The notes: generated by a model from the letters alone, not told the origin. DNA of 64,000 bases from CAWALV01 sp963782965 (GCA_963782965.1 CAWALV010000006.1:1674001-1738000); one strand, 5' to 3'. Shown: positions 16,931 to 25,382, counted from the stretch's first letter. Translations and numbers: made by a program.

Positions 16931-17242
16931 GTGTCGACGTCCATTTCAACGGCCGTACCGCACGCTGCCGGTGTGCCGTCGCCGGCCGCCGCACCGAGCT
17001 GGCTGTACCTCAGCAGGTCGGATCGGCTGGTTGCGGCGATGCTCGGTCTTCGCGCAGGCGGGGTGGGCAACGCGCGATGGGGCGACCCTGCCGAATCGCG
17101 GGACCCGGCGCAGCCGCGGGATGCCCTCGAGGAAGCAGCCGAACGGGACCGGACGCGTGAACGCATCCGGTTGGTTCATCAGGTCATGGCGCGCCGGCGG
17201 CTGCGCAAGCAGCGCGCGGTAGGTGGGCGGCGCCTCACATGA
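16931..17242 (+). CDS. hypothetical small protein
   Basis: Possible 103-residue protein from GTG 16931, with AGGAGG about 10 nt upstream. The sequence is Ala/Arg-rich; the middle (LYLSRSDRLVAAMLGLRAGG) could be an amphipathic helix, and the rest is charged (ALEEAAERDRTRERIRLVHQVMARRRLRKQR). I do not recognise a family. It stands alone between sepH and the repeat-rich region before the S8 protease. Overlapping frames exist; this is the most plausible because of the ribosome-binding site and charged-helix composition. Confidence 0.45.
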   Translation: MSTSISTAVPHAAGVPSPAAAPSWLYLSRSDRLVAAMLGLRAGGVGNARWGDPAESRDPAQPRDALEEAAERDRTRERIRLVHQVMARRRLRKQRAVGGRRLT

Positions 17243-17370
17243 CCGCAGGTCGGGGGGCCGGGGGGCCCGAACCCCGCGGCGGAGCAAGGCTGATGGGACG
17301 TGCGGCGCCGGGGACTGCACCTTCCGTCCGGCCTTGCCCGCAGCGGGCGAGGGACGAGCAAGGGACACGG

Positions 17371-17567
17371 GGGGCACGGGGGGCACGGGGGACGTATCGC
17401 GCGTACGGCGTGGGGGATGCGCGAACGGGTCGGGCACGTGCCGGCCACCACTCGATGGAGGGGTCGAGGATGGCCGGCGCGTGCCATGATCTGCCACGAG
17501 ATGACCGACGACTTGCCCAACGAGATTCCCGACGAGACGCCCGACGAGACGCCCGACGAGATGCCTG
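17371..17567. repeat. short tandem repeats upstream of the S8 protease gene
   Basis: Two simple repeats occupy this gene-poor 350-nt stretch. About 17371-17391 holds ACGGGGGGC-like units repeated three times. 17520-17567 holds four 12-nt units of ACGAGACGCCCG type, in multiples of three, so they are readable as PDET repeats in one frame. No promoter could be assigned with confidence. Confidence 0.6.
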
Positions 17568-17584
17568 CCACGATGCGGAGTTGA
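17501..17584 (+). CDS. possible 27-residue acidic repeat peptide before the S8 protease
   Basis: From ATG 17501 a 27-residue peptide, MTDDLPNEIPDETPDE onward, reads through the 12-nt repeats and stops 4 nt before the ATG of the S8 protease. It is acidic and Pro/Thr-rich. The ribosome-binding site is weak. It may be a translated leader coupling into the protease gene, or chance reading of a repeat. Confidence 0.3.
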   Translation: MTDDLPNEIPDETPDETPDEMPATMRS

Positions 17585-17588
17585 CCCG

Positions 17589-18818
17589 ATGCGACTTGAC
17601 CATGCAGCCCGGCTGGAGCGCTTGCTCGCCCGGCACGACGACATCGCAGCGGTGCCCGGCGCGTCCGGCAACGGCACGCTCATCCGCAAGGACCAGATCC
17701 TCGCGGTCGGACAGGACGCCGACGCCGTGCACGAGTTGTCGCGCCGGTGGACCGAGCGCCGCGAGGACGACGAGACGGGCGTCAGCGTCCTGCACCTGCG
17801 CGCGTCGGCCAAGGTCGACGTCTGCGATCTCGCGGCGAACATGTCGCAGGGCTCGGCCCATCGGCGATTGAGCGTCGGCCCGAACCACGTTCTGGTCGCC
17901 GGGCCGAACTGGAACGGTGGCCCGTTCGACGAACCGACGCCGACCGACGTCACGCCCCCAGCTCCGTCGGCTCCCTCGGCGACGCCGGGCAAGCGGCGGG
18001 TCACGCTCGCGCTGCTCGACACCGGGATCGGCGAACACCCGTGGTTCACGGGTCGCGACTGGTTTCAAGCCTGCGGTGACGACGTTCGCGACGTGCCGGA
18101 CGCCGACCACGACGAGCGACTCGACTCGATCGCGGGCCACGGAACGTTCATCGCCGGCGTGGTCCTCCAACATGCGCCGGGCGCGCACCTGGTGGTCGAG
18201 AAGGTCATGGACGGCGACGGGTCGACCGACGAGATGCGACTGCTTCGCGGCCTCGCCCGGTTGCGTTCCCGGGCGCGGAACGCCGCGACGCCGGTCGACG
18301 TGATCTCGCTGTCCCTCGGCTGCTACACCCACGACGACCGACCCTCCCCCGCACTCCAGCACGGCCTGGCCGCCTGGGGTCACGAAACCGTGATCGTCGC
18401 CTGCGCCGGGAACGCGTCGAGCGAGCGGCCGTACTGGCCCGCGGCGATGAAGCGCGTCATCGGCGTCGGCTCCCTCGATGCGAGCGGGCACGACCGGGCA
18501 TCGTTCAGCAACTACGGCTGGTGGGTCGACGCCTGCACCGTCGGCGACCAGGTCGTGAGCAGCTTCTTCACCTTCGACGGGCGCAGCCCGCAGGGCAGGG
18601 GCGGCCCAGCTGTCACCGAGAGCTTCGACGGCTACGCCCGCTGGAGCGGAACCTCCTTCGCCGCGCCGCGGGTGGCCGCGGCGATCGCGCACGCGGCCGC
18701 AGCGGGGGGCGTCACCAGCGCGCAAGCCGCGGCGGAGCTCCTCGACCCCGCTGCTCGACCCGCAATGCCGGACCTCGGCGTGTTCGTCGATGTGCCACCG
18801 GCCGGGGGGCGGGCGTGA
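17589..18818 (+). CDS. S8 (subtilisin-like) serine protease, module component
   Basis: Predicted 409-residue subtilase. The catalytic triad is complete: D144 in ALLDTGIG, H184 in GHGTFIAG and S356 in SGTSFAAPR; the oxyanion Asn is in VACAGNASSE. There is no signal peptide; about 125 N-terminal residues (MRLDHAARLERLLARHDD, VGQDADAVHELSRRW) form a non-catalytic domain, and then comes a Pro/Thr-rich linker. It therefore probably acts inside the cell unless exported unconventionally. It is followed 76 nt later by a sigma factor gene and then by a small protein and a CHAT protease, all in the same direction. A self-contained protease-signalling module is inferred from this order. Confidence 0.92.
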   Translation: MRLDHAARLERLLARHDDIAAVPGASGNGTLIRKDQILAVGQDADAVHELSRRWTERREDDETGVSVLHLRASAKVDVCDLAANMSQGSAHRRLSVGPNHVLVAGPNWNGGPFDEPTPTDVTPPAPSAPSATPGKRRVTLALLDTGIGEHPWFTGRDWFQACGDDVRDVPDADHDERLDSIAGHGTFIAGVVLQHAPGAHLVVEKVMDGDGSTDEMRLLRGLARLRSRARNAATPVDVISLSLGCYTHDDRPSPALQHGLAAWGHETVIVACAGNASSERPYWPAAMKRVIGVGSLDASGHDRASFSNYGWWVDACTVGDQVVSSFFTFDGRSPQGRGGPAVTESFDGYARWSGTSFAAPRVAAAIAHAAAAGGVTSAQAAAELLDPAARPAMPDLGVFVDVPPAGGRA

Positions 18819-18894
18819 CCGATATCGTCATGACCTCAAGGCTTACCTCGAGAGCAGCTGCCCGAGGTCCGAGGAATGCCGGGAGGTTCGATCC

Positions 18895-19482
18895 GTGCTG
18901 GAACGCAGCAACGCCGAGCTGCTCGCCGAGGCGGCGGACGGCGACCGGGCTGCCTGGAATGCACTGGTCGACCGTTACGGGCGCCTCGTGTGGGCGGTCG
19001 CGCGCGGCTTCGCGCTGTCGTCGGCGGACGCCGCCGACGTCAGCCAGACAACCTGGCTTCGCCTCGTCGAGCATCTGGGGCGACTCCGCGAGCCCGAGCA
19101 CCTGGGCGCATGGCTCGCGACGACCACTCGCAACGAGTGCCTGCGTATCTTGCGGCGGTCGGGGCGTGAGGTCCTCGGTGCCGATGCCGACCTCGAGGTC
19201 GAGTCGGGAGAGCCGACGCCGGAGCGCGTCGTCCTCGATTCGGAGCGGGACCGCCTGTTGTGGCAGTCGCTCGGGGAGATACCGCAACGCTGCCAAGTAT
19301 TGCTCCGCGCGCTGGCGGCCGAGCCGCCGGCGAGCTACCAGGAGATCTCCGCAGCTTTGGGAATGCCGATCGGCAGCATCGGGCCCACCAGGGGTCGGTG
19401 CATGGACCAGCTCAAGAAACGACTGCGCGTCCACGAACGCGGCGACGCCCGTGACACGCAGCTCGATCAGGGGGGTGTGTGA
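18895..19482 (+). CDS. ECF-like sigma-70 family sigma factor, module component
   Basis: Predicted 195-residue two-domain sigma factor. Region 2 spans about residues 12-80 (WNALVDRYGRLVWAVARGF, DVSQTTWLRLVEHLGRL, WLATTTRNECLRILRRSG); region 4 is at about 125-180 (LGEIPQRCQVLLRAL, SYQEISAALGMPIGSIGPTRGRCMDQLKK). The GTG start at 18895 follows GGGAGG at good spacing; open sequence continues upstream but lacks a site. The stop shares a base with the next gene (TGATG). No classical anti-sigma factor with a zinc motif is adjacent, so the small downstream protein or one of the flanking proteases may control it. Confidence 0.92.
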   Translation: MLERSNAELLAEAADGDRAAWNALVDRYGRLVWAVARGFALSSADAADVSQTTWLRLVEHLGRLREPEHLGAWLATTTRNECLRILRRSGREVLGADADLEVESGEPTPERVVLDSERDRLLWQSLGEIPQRCQVLLRALAAEPPASYQEISAALGMPIGSIGPTRGRCMDQLKKRLRVHERGDARDTQLDQGGV

Positions 19483-19952
19483 TGGCCGAACCGGCATTCG
19501 ACCTTCTTCTCGAAGAGCTACGTAGCGTGGTCGACCGAGTCGACCCGACACCGGAACCGGTTCTCGCCGCGGCGAAGGAAGCCTTCGCCTGGCGGACGAT
19601 CGATGCTGAGCTCGCCGAACTGACGGCAGACTCCCTCGCGACGGCCGGCGGTGTGCGGGCCACCGACGGCGCCAGGCTGCTCACCTTCCACGCGACCGGT
19701 GTGGATGTCGACGTCGAGGTCGAAGTCGAGGTGGCCGACACGGGGCAGACACGGCGGTTGACCGGCCAACTCGTGCCTCCGGGCGGGGCGACCGTCACGG
19801 TCCGGTGGGGCGACGGATCGGTCGACGTCGAGGCCGACGACCTCGGGCGCTTCACGGCCGCCGGCATCCCGGCCGGCACTGTCAGCCTGGTTGTCGTCCG
19901 CCAGGGTGGCGAGCAACCGCGCCGGGTGGCGACGAGTTGGGTCTCCATCTGA
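19482..19952 (+). CDS. small helix plus beta-sandwich protein, putative sigma partner
   Basis: Predicted 156-residue protein, ATG overlapping the sigma-factor stop (TGATG). The first 60 residues are helical (MAEPAFDLLLEELRSVVDRV, EAFAWRTIDAELAELTADS). The rest looks like a carboxypeptidase-regulatory or Ig-like beta domain (TGQLVPPGGATVTVRWGDG, DLGRFTAAGIPAGTVSLVVV). There is no signal peptide, membrane segment or zinc-binding anti-sigma motif. Its tight coupling to the sigma factor suggests it binds or restrains it, but that is inference. I recall similar small proteins between sigma factor and CHAT genes in other actinobacteria, without a known function. Confidence 0.82.
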   Translation: MAEPAFDLLLEELRSVVDRVDPTPEPVLAAAKEAFAWRTIDAELAELTADSLATAGGVRATDGARLLTFHATGVDVDVEVEVEVADTGQTRRLTGQLVPPGGATVTVRWGDGSVDVEADDLGRFTAAGIPAGTVSLVVVRQGGEQPRRVATSWVSI

Positions 19953-19985
19953 CGGCGACGTCTCCTCCGACATCGCCGGCGCCCA

Positions 19986-20041
19986 CCTCACCGGCGAGCT
20001 CCTCACCGGCGAGCTCCTCACCGGCGAGCTCCTCACCGGCG
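19986..20041. repeat. 15-nt tandem repeat at the CHAT gene start
   Basis: CCTCACCGGCGAGCT is repeated three times exactly and then partly. It lies between the upstream stop (19952) and the first ATG of the CHAT gene (20054). Being a multiple of three, it stays open in the CHAT frame as repeated PASSS, so it could encode an N-terminal linker if translation starts upstream at a TTG or CTG. Confidence 0.85.
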
Positions 20042-20053
20042 GCACCCTCGCCG

Positions 20054-22639
20054 ATGCGGCAGCGCGCAGAAGCGGCGTACGCGATGTGCGCCGTCGACGC
20101 GACCCGCGCCCGGAGCGCTGCCTTGGACGTGATCGGCCGCGCGCCGGAGGACCCAGCCGCCGAGGTGATCGCCCGCCGAGCGCTCGGCCGCGCACTGCGG
20201 CCGCTTTCGGGCCCACGCGAGGCGATATCGGTGCTCCAGGAAGCGGTGCGGATCGCCGAGCGCCATCGCCTGCCGCGAGAGTCAGCGGAGGTACGGCTCA
20301 CGTACGCGACGGCACTGGCCGACCTCGGGCGGGTGGATGCCGCGCTGGCCCAGTGCGAACGCGCCGCCACCCTCGCGCGCGACCATCAACCCGGCCAGGT
20401 GCTCGCCCAGCGAGCCATGATCTTGTGTCGGGCGGGACGGTCCGAGGAGGCACTCGCCGACTTCGCCCGTGCCGTGCCGCTGTTGAAGGCTGCCGGCGAC
20501 GTCGACTACCAGTGCCTGGTGTACACGAACCGCGGGAACGTGTTCGCCTATCTCGGCAGGCTCACCGCAGCCGAGCGCGACTTCACGACCGGGTTGGTCT
20601 TGGCCCGGGCGTTCGGCATGCGGCACCACGTCGACTTCCTCACGGGCAACCTCGGGTTCCTGGCACTGCGCCGAGGCGACATCCCCACCGCCCTGAGGGC
20701 GTTCGATGCGGGCCTGGCGGAGGGCCAGCGGTACTCGACGTTCACCATGACCCAGGACCGAGCGGAGGCCTTGCTGCTCGCGGGTCTGGCGGCCGAATCG
20801 CGTCGCTCGCTCGAAGCACGCATCGACGACGTGGCAACCGCCGGTTTCGCTGTGGACGTCGCCGAATGGCGCCTCATGCTGGCGCGTGCCGCGCTGGCCG
20901 AAGGTGACGCGCCCGCTGCCCTCTCATATGCACGCATGGCGGCGACCGACTTTCGCCGGCAACGCCGCGCACGGTGGGCTCTGCTCGCAACTCACCTCGA
21001 AGTCCGCGCGCGATGGGCGGCCGGCGAACGCTCGAACGCACTGGCCCGAGCGGCCCGGGACGCTCACGCCCGGTTGTGGGCGGCGGGATGGCAGGTCGCT
21101 GCCCTGCATTGTCTGCTCGTCGCGGGCCGCACCGAGCTCGAACGTGGCCGCGCCCATGCCGCGCGCGGAGACCTCGCGCAGGCCGCTCGGGCCAAGCGGC
21201 AGGGACCAGCCGACCTTCGCGCCGCCGCCTGGTATGCAGAAGCGTTGCTGCGGCTCGCCGGTAACGACACCCGGGGCGCGGGTGCGGCGCTCAAAGCCGG
21301 TTTGCGCGTCGTCGACGAGCACGCCGCAACCCTCGGCGCCACCGACTTGCGGGTGCACGCGACGGGCCTCGGCGCCGACCTCGCGTATCAGGGCGTGCGC
21401 ATCGCCGTCGAGTCGGGCAAGCCCGCGAGCGCATTGGAATGGATCGAACGCTTCCGCGCCGGCGCGCTGCGCCGCCGCCCGGTGCGGCCGCCGTCCGATG
21501 CCAAGCTCGCCGCCGACCTCGCCGAGTTGCGGCGGGTGACGGGTGAGCTTGCCGAGGCCACCGCCAGTGGCAGGGATTCACGCACCCTTCGAGCGCAGCA
21601 GGTGCACCTCGAGGAGTCGATCAGGCAACGCTCCCGACATGCGAAGGGCCGGTCCGCAACGCCCGCCGAACTCGAGCCCGATCAGTTGCTCGCGACGCTC
21701 GGCGATCGCGCTCTCGTCGAGCTCGTGCGGGTCGGCGAAGGACTGTTCGCCGTCACCGCCGCTGGAGGGAAGCTGCGACTGCACGAACTCGGCGCATACG
21801 CCGACGCGCTCGCGGAGATGGAGTCACTCCGCTTCTCCTTGCACAGATTGGCGCGACGGCACGGATCGGCAGCATCCCTCGACGCGGCGCAAACCGCGCG
21901 CGCGCATGCCGCCGAGCGGCTCGATTCCGTGGTCATGCGCCCGCTGCTCGACACCATCGGCGACCGCGAACTCGTCGTCGTCCCGACCGGTCGGCTGCAC
22001 GCGCTGCCGTGGCCCGCCTTGCCTTCGTGTCAGGGCCGCGCACTCGTGGTCGCGCCATCGGCGACGACGTGGGTCACCGCGACCTCGGCCGGCGCGCGCC
22101 CGCGCACCGGCGGGCGCATCGTGCTCATCGCAGGCCCGGGCCTCGAACACGCGCACGCGGAGGTGCGCTCGCTGGCGCCGCTGTACGGCAAGCCGCAGGT
22201 GTTCTCCGAGAAGAAGGCGACCGCTGATGCCGTCCGCGACGCGATGGACGGCGCCGAGCTGGCGCACGTCGCAGCACACGGCCGCTTCCGCGCGGAAAAT
22301 CCGCAGTTCTCGGCGCTCGATCTCGCCGACGGCCCGCTGACGGTCTACGACCTCGAACGGGTTCGGCGTGCTCCTCGACGTCTCGTCCTGTCGGCCTGCG
22401 ACTCAGGGCTTTCGGCGGTGCATCCCGGTGACGAGCTGATGGGTTTCGCCGCCGCCGTCTTCTCCCTCGGCACGAGCACGCTCATCGCGTCGGTGGTTCC
22501 GGTCGCCGACGACGCGACGAAGGCGCTGATGGTCGACCTGCACACCGAGCTGGCGGCGGGCGCTTCCCCCGCACACGCCCTCGCCCATGCCCACGCCCGC
22601 GTTCGCGCCGACGGGTTCGTCTGCTTCGGCGCGGCCTGA
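20054..22639 (+). CDS. TPR-CHAT caspase-like protease, module component
   Basis: Predicted 861-residue protein. Residues 1 to about 520 are helical TPR-type repeats (VLAQRAMILCRAGRSEEALADF, YTNRGNVFAYLGRLTAAERDF, LGFLALRRGDIPTALRAFDAG). A charged linker follows, and the CHAT domain occupies about residues 560-861. The clan CD catalytic dyad is intact: H742 in AHVAAHGRFR and C782 in LSACDSGLS. No signal peptide is present. CHAT proteases are relatives of caspases and separase; in other systems TPR-CHAT proteins are switched on by partner binding. Here the neighbours are a subtilase and a sigma factor. The ATG at 20054 has no good ribosome-binding site, and the frame is open through the repeat upstream, so the start is uncertain. 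Confidence 0.93.
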   Translation: MRQRAEAAYAMCAVDATRARSAALDVIGRAPEDPAAEVIARRALGRALRPLSGPREAISVLQEAVRIAERHRLPRESAEVRLTYATALADLGRVDAALAQCERAATLARDHQPGQVLAQRAMILCRAGRSEEALADFARAVPLLKAAGDVDYQCLVYTNRGNVFAYLGRLTAAERDFTTGLVLARAFGMRHHVDFLTGNLGFLALRRGDIPTALRAFDAGLAEGQRYSTFTMTQDRAEALLLAGLAAESRRSLEARIDDVATAGFAVDVAEWRLMLARAALAEGDAPAALSYARMAATDFRRQRRARWALLATHLEVRARWAAGERSNALARAARDAHARLWAAGWQVAALHCLLVAGRTELERGRAHAARGDLAQAARAKRQGPADLRAAAWYAEALLRLAGNDTRGAGAALKAGLRVVDEHAATLGATDLRVHATGLGADLAYQGVRIAVESGKPASALEWIERFRAGALRRRPVRPPSDAKLAADLAELRRVTGELAEATASGRDSRTLRAQQVHLEESIRQRSRHAKGRSATPAELEPDQLLATLGDRALVELVRVGEGLFAVTAAGGKLRLHELGAYADALAEMESLRFSLHRLARRHGSAASLDAAQTARAHAAERLDSVVMRPLLDTIGDRELVVVPTGRLHALPWPALPSCQGRALVVAPSATTWVTATSAGARPRTGGRIVLIAGPGLEHAHAEVRSLAPLYGKPQVFSEKKATADAVRDAMDGAELAHVAAHGRFRAENPQFSALDLADGPLTVYDLERVRRAPRRLVLSACDSGLSAVHPGDELMGFAAAVFSLGTSTLIASVVPVADDATKALMVDLHTELAAGASPAHALAHAHARVRADGFVCFGAA

Positions 22640-22663
22640 GCAGCGCTCTCCCCGGCTCACGCC

Positions 22664-23500
22664 TCACGCCTCGCCGATCGCCACCGGTCGCGAGGGATCG
22701 GCAACCCAGTTCGACCATGAGCCGACGTAGAGCGCCGGCGCAGGCAACCCCGCCAGCATCACCGCGAGCACGGTGTGCGCGGCGTTGACGCCCGAGCCGC
22801 AGTACGCGGCGACGTTCACGTCGCCGCCGAGGCCCGCTTCGGCGAACCTGCGGCGAAGTATCTCGACATCGAGAAATGTTCCGCTCGGGTCGACGTTGCC
22901 GCTCGTCGGTAAGCTCGTCGCCCCGGGCACGTGGCCGGCAACCGGATCGACGGGTTCGACCTCGCCGCGATACCGCTCGGGCGCCCGGACGTCGAGCAGC
23001 ACGCCGCTTCGAGCGAGGAGCGCGGCCTCGTCGGCGTCGACGAGTGGGAGGTGGCCGGGCGTTGCGACGAAGTCGCCTGGCGCAACATCGGGTTCGTCGG
23101 TACTCACCGCTTGACCGGCCCGCAGCCACGCGGCGTATCCGCCGTCGAGCGCGCGGACGTTCTCGTGACCGAAGTAACGCAGGTTCCACCACGCCCGTGC
23201 GGCCGACGAGCAGTCGGCCGCGTCGTAGACCACGACGCGGCTCGTCGAGGAAACGCCGCAGCGGCGCATCGCCGCTTCGAAGTCGGCCGCCGCAGGCAAC
23301 GGATGGCGCCCCGCCGCTCCTCGTCGTCCGGACAGTTCGCGGTCGAGATCGACGAACACCGCACCCGGAACATGTCCCGCGCGGTAGGCGGCGACCCCGG
23401 GCGGCCCGGTCAGGCTCCACCGGACGTCGAGAACCACGGGCGGGCGCGGCCCGGTGAGTTCGGCTGCGAGCGTCTTGGCGTCGACCAGCAGGTCAGTCAT
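22664..23500 (-). CDS. sulfurtransferase (thiosulfate/3-mercaptopyruvate type, two rhodanese domains)
   Basis: Predicted 278-residue tandem-rhodanese enzyme transferring sulfur from thiosulfate or 3-mercaptopyruvate to cyanide or thiols. The N-terminal inactive domain is seen as PVVLDVRWSLTGPPG and HVPGAVFVDLDREL; the C-terminal active domain as LLDVRAPERYRGE with the active-site loop YCGSGVNAAHT. The CGSGV form favours the mercaptopyruvate-type subgroup. It converges on the CHAT gene with a 24-nt gap and overlaps the downstream end of the phosphodiesterase gene by 8 nt, so it reads as the last gene of that minus-strand operon. Confidence 0.94.
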   Translation of the reverse strand: MTDLLVDAKTLAAELTGPRPPVVLDVRWSLTGPPGVAAYRAGHVPGAVFVDLDRELSGRRGAAGRHPLPAAADFEAAMRRCGVSSTSRVVVYDAADCSSAARAWWNLRYFGHENVRALDGGYAAWLRAGQAVSTDEPDVAPGDFVATPGHLPLVDADEAALLARSGVLLDVRAPERYRGEVEPVDPVAGHVPGATSLPTSGNVDPSGTFLDVEILRRRFAEAGLGGDVNVAAYCGSGVNAAHTVLAVMLAGLPAPALYVGSWSNWVADPSRPVAIGEA

Positions 23501-24656
23501 CGCCGAACGGTATCAACGGCACCAGCCGTTCCGCCGGGGTCACCGACCCGTGGTGGCCGATCAGCTTGGCTTCCCGCGGGTGGCTCTTGCTGCACACGAT
23601 CGCGATGTCGGAAAGCGACGCCACGATGACGTCGCCGATGCGCGGCCGCGCGAGGTCGCTGACCCGCCCGAACCAGCCGGCGTCGATCGCCTCCTCACGG
23701 GTGCATACGACCGCATCTGCGCCGAGACGCGCCCGCCATGCGGCCACGACGTCGTCGGTCGCACCCGGTTCGACGTAGAGGTAGCGGGCTCGCGCCTCGC
23801 CGCCGAACAGGTCGACGCCGGCCAGCAGCTCCTGCTCGGTCTCGGCGTCGACGCGTCGGTCGACCGGCACGTCGAGCATGCCGTGGTCGGCGGTCACGTA
23901 GAGCCGGCTCCCCGCGGGCAGCGCCGAGGCGATCTGCTCGACCATCCGGTCGACGAGCTGGAGCTGGAACCTCCAAGCCTGAGAGCCGACCCCGTGCGGG
24001 TGCCCGGTCGCGTCGAGGTCGGCGATGTAGGCGTAGACGAGGGTGCGCTGGCGCGCCTCGACCGCGCGCCGCAGCTCCGCCAGCGAGCCCGCCGCGACCT
24101 CGCCGAAGGAATCCGCTCCCGCGAAACGGCCACCGCGCAGCGCGGCGCGGGTGAGACCACTGCTCTCGAACTCGCGCTTGGCCACCTGCACGACGGGGGT
24201 CCCCGCGGCGATGGCCCGCTCGAAGGCAGTCGCCGCCGGCTGCCACTGCATCGGGTCGACCGCCGGATCCCACCTCAGCGAGTTCATCAGCCGACCCGCC
24301 CCGGGGATCGCCACCTGGTAACCGACGACGCCGTGCTCCCCGGGCGTGCGGCCGGTGCCGATGGATGCGACGCTGGCCGCCGTCGTGGAAGGGAACCCCG
24401 TCGTGAGGTCACGGCCGCCCGCGTTCAGCGCGGCATGCAGCACCGGCGCGTCGTCGGCATGCTCGCGTACCAGCGTCGCGCCCAAGCCGTCGACGAGCAG
24501 GACGCACGCGGCCGCGGCAGAGGGCAAGCCGAGCACGTCGGTGAATCCCGGCGTCGCGACAGAGGCGAGCACCGACGGGACGACGTCGGCAAGCGACGCC
24601 GAGCCGTACAGGGGAACCGGGATTCCGGCCGTGCTTGCGCCCGGCAGGGCGCTCAC
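23493..24656 (-). CDS. nucleotide pyrophosphatase/phosphodiesterase of the alkaline-phosphatase superfamily
   Basis: Predicted 387-residue metal-dependent phosphodiesterase. Family features are ACVLLVDGLGATL (first metal Asp), TTGFPSTTAASVASIGTG with the nucleophilic Thr, AYIADLDATGHPHG (metal Asp and His) and YVTADHGMLDVP (Asp/His pair). There is no signal peptide, so it is probably cytoplasmic, and the substrate is unknown. GTG 24656 overlaps the upstream DUF5998 stop as GTGA. The order DUF5998, phosphodiesterase, sulfurtransferase looks like one operon. Confidence 0.9.
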   Translation of the reverse strand: MSALPGASTAGIPVPLYGSASLADVVPSVLASVATPGFTDVLGLPSAAAACVLLVDGLGATLVREHADDAPVLHAALNAGGRDLTTGFPSTTAASVASIGTGRTPGEHGVVGYQVAIPGAGRLMNSLRWDPAVDPMQWQPAATAFERAIAAGTPVVQVAKREFESSGLTRAALRGGRFAGADSFGEVAAGSLAELRRAVEARQRTLVYAYIADLDATGHPHGVGSQAWRFQLQLVDRMVEQIASALPAGSRLYVTADHGMLDVPVDRRVDAETEQELLAGVDLFGGEARARYLYVEPGATDDVVAAWRARLGADAVVCTREEAIDAGWFGRVSDLARPRIGDVIVASLSDIAIVCSKSHPREAKLIGHHGSVTPAERLVPLIPFGDD

Positions 24657-25258
24657 CCGCAGGCCTGGGCCGAGACTTCCGAGAGGACGCCCGCGAAGTG
24701 CACGACCTGTGCGACGACGCCCGGCCCGTCGGCGTCCTCACTGACCCGCAGTGACAGATCGTCGGCGGTGAGCGTGCCGGTGTAGCCGTGGTCGGCCTCG
24801 CAGTTGTCGTCACCACAGGACGCCGGCTCGAGGTCGACGTGACTGATCGCACCCCAGCCGATGACGAGGGTCGCTTCGCGATATGCCGCGCCAGGGAGGT
24901 ACTCGGCCGGATTGGCGACCGTCGTCGTCAAAGCCACCGACCCGACGCGCGACATCGGCACCACCTCGGTCGTCGTCGTGGCGAAGGGATAGGTCTGCGT
25001 CTCACCACCCGGGTGCTCATCGGTGTGGCAGACCACCAGGCGGGCGGCGGTCGCGACGAGCACCGTGACATGGCGCCGGATGCCCATCGAGTCGTCGAGC
25101 GTCGTCTCTTGGTGGACGACGTGTGCGAGCGGGGCCTGCGAGCCGAGGCTCGAGCGCAACGAATCTGCCATCAGCTCCGGGTAGTAGCCGCTGCGTTCGA
25201 CGTCGGACCACAGGTCCCTCGCGGCCTGCGTCGCGTGCGCGGTCGAGTTGTCGGGCAT
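24653..25258 (-). CDS. DUF5998 family protein
   Basis: Predicted 201-residue actinobacterial protein of unknown function. It starts MPDNSTAHATQAARDLWSD after a good GGAGGATGG site and contains VLVATAARLVVCHTDEHPGG, SHVDLEPASCGDDNCEADHG and TADDLSLRVSEDADG. The CGDDNCEADHG stretch could bind a metal. I recall this family being placed beside the phosphodiesterase in many actinobacteria, which suggests a shared function. No membrane or signal sequence is present. Confidence 0.88.
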   Translation of the reverse strand: MPDNSTAHATQAARDLWSDVERSGYYPELMADSLRSSLGSQAPLAHVVHQETTLDDSMGIRRHVTVLVATAARLVVCHTDEHPGGETQTYPFATTTTEVVPMSRVGSVALTTTVANPAEYLPGAAYREATLVIGWGAISHVDLEPASCGDDNCEADHGYTGTLTADDLSLRVSEDADGPGVVAQVVHFAGVLSEVSAQACG

Positions 25259-25346
25259 GGCTCCATCCTCCACCACCGGCGGCCTGCTGCGCAGGTCAGT
25301 CCCCACAGCGGGATGATCACGCAACCGGAACAACCGGCCGGCTGCG

Positions 25347-25382
25347 CTCACCCGCCGCTCACCCGCCGCTCACCCGCCGCTC
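25347..25382. repeat. 11-nt tandem repeat at the 3' end of a GGDEF-EAL gene
   Basis: CTCACCCGCCG is repeated three times head to tail at 25347-25379 and continues partly into the stop codon region of the GGDEF-EAL gene. The unit is about one helical turn. It lies downstream of both neighbouring minus-strand genes' reading frames, between DUF5998 and the GGDEF-EAL stop. Confidence 0.8.

Noticed and set aside
16819..17160. Alternative plus-strand frame over the hypothetical gene at 16931
   Set aside because: Lacks a good start site and has arginine-rich shadow composition; the 16931 frame has AGGAGG and more normal helices.
17371..17567. Tandem repeats as a CRISPR array
   Set aside because: Units are 9-12 nt, contiguous and without spacers.
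25347..25382. 11-nt repeats as an origin iteron cluster
   Set aside because: Only three GC-rich copies, no AT-rich region and no initiator gene nearby.
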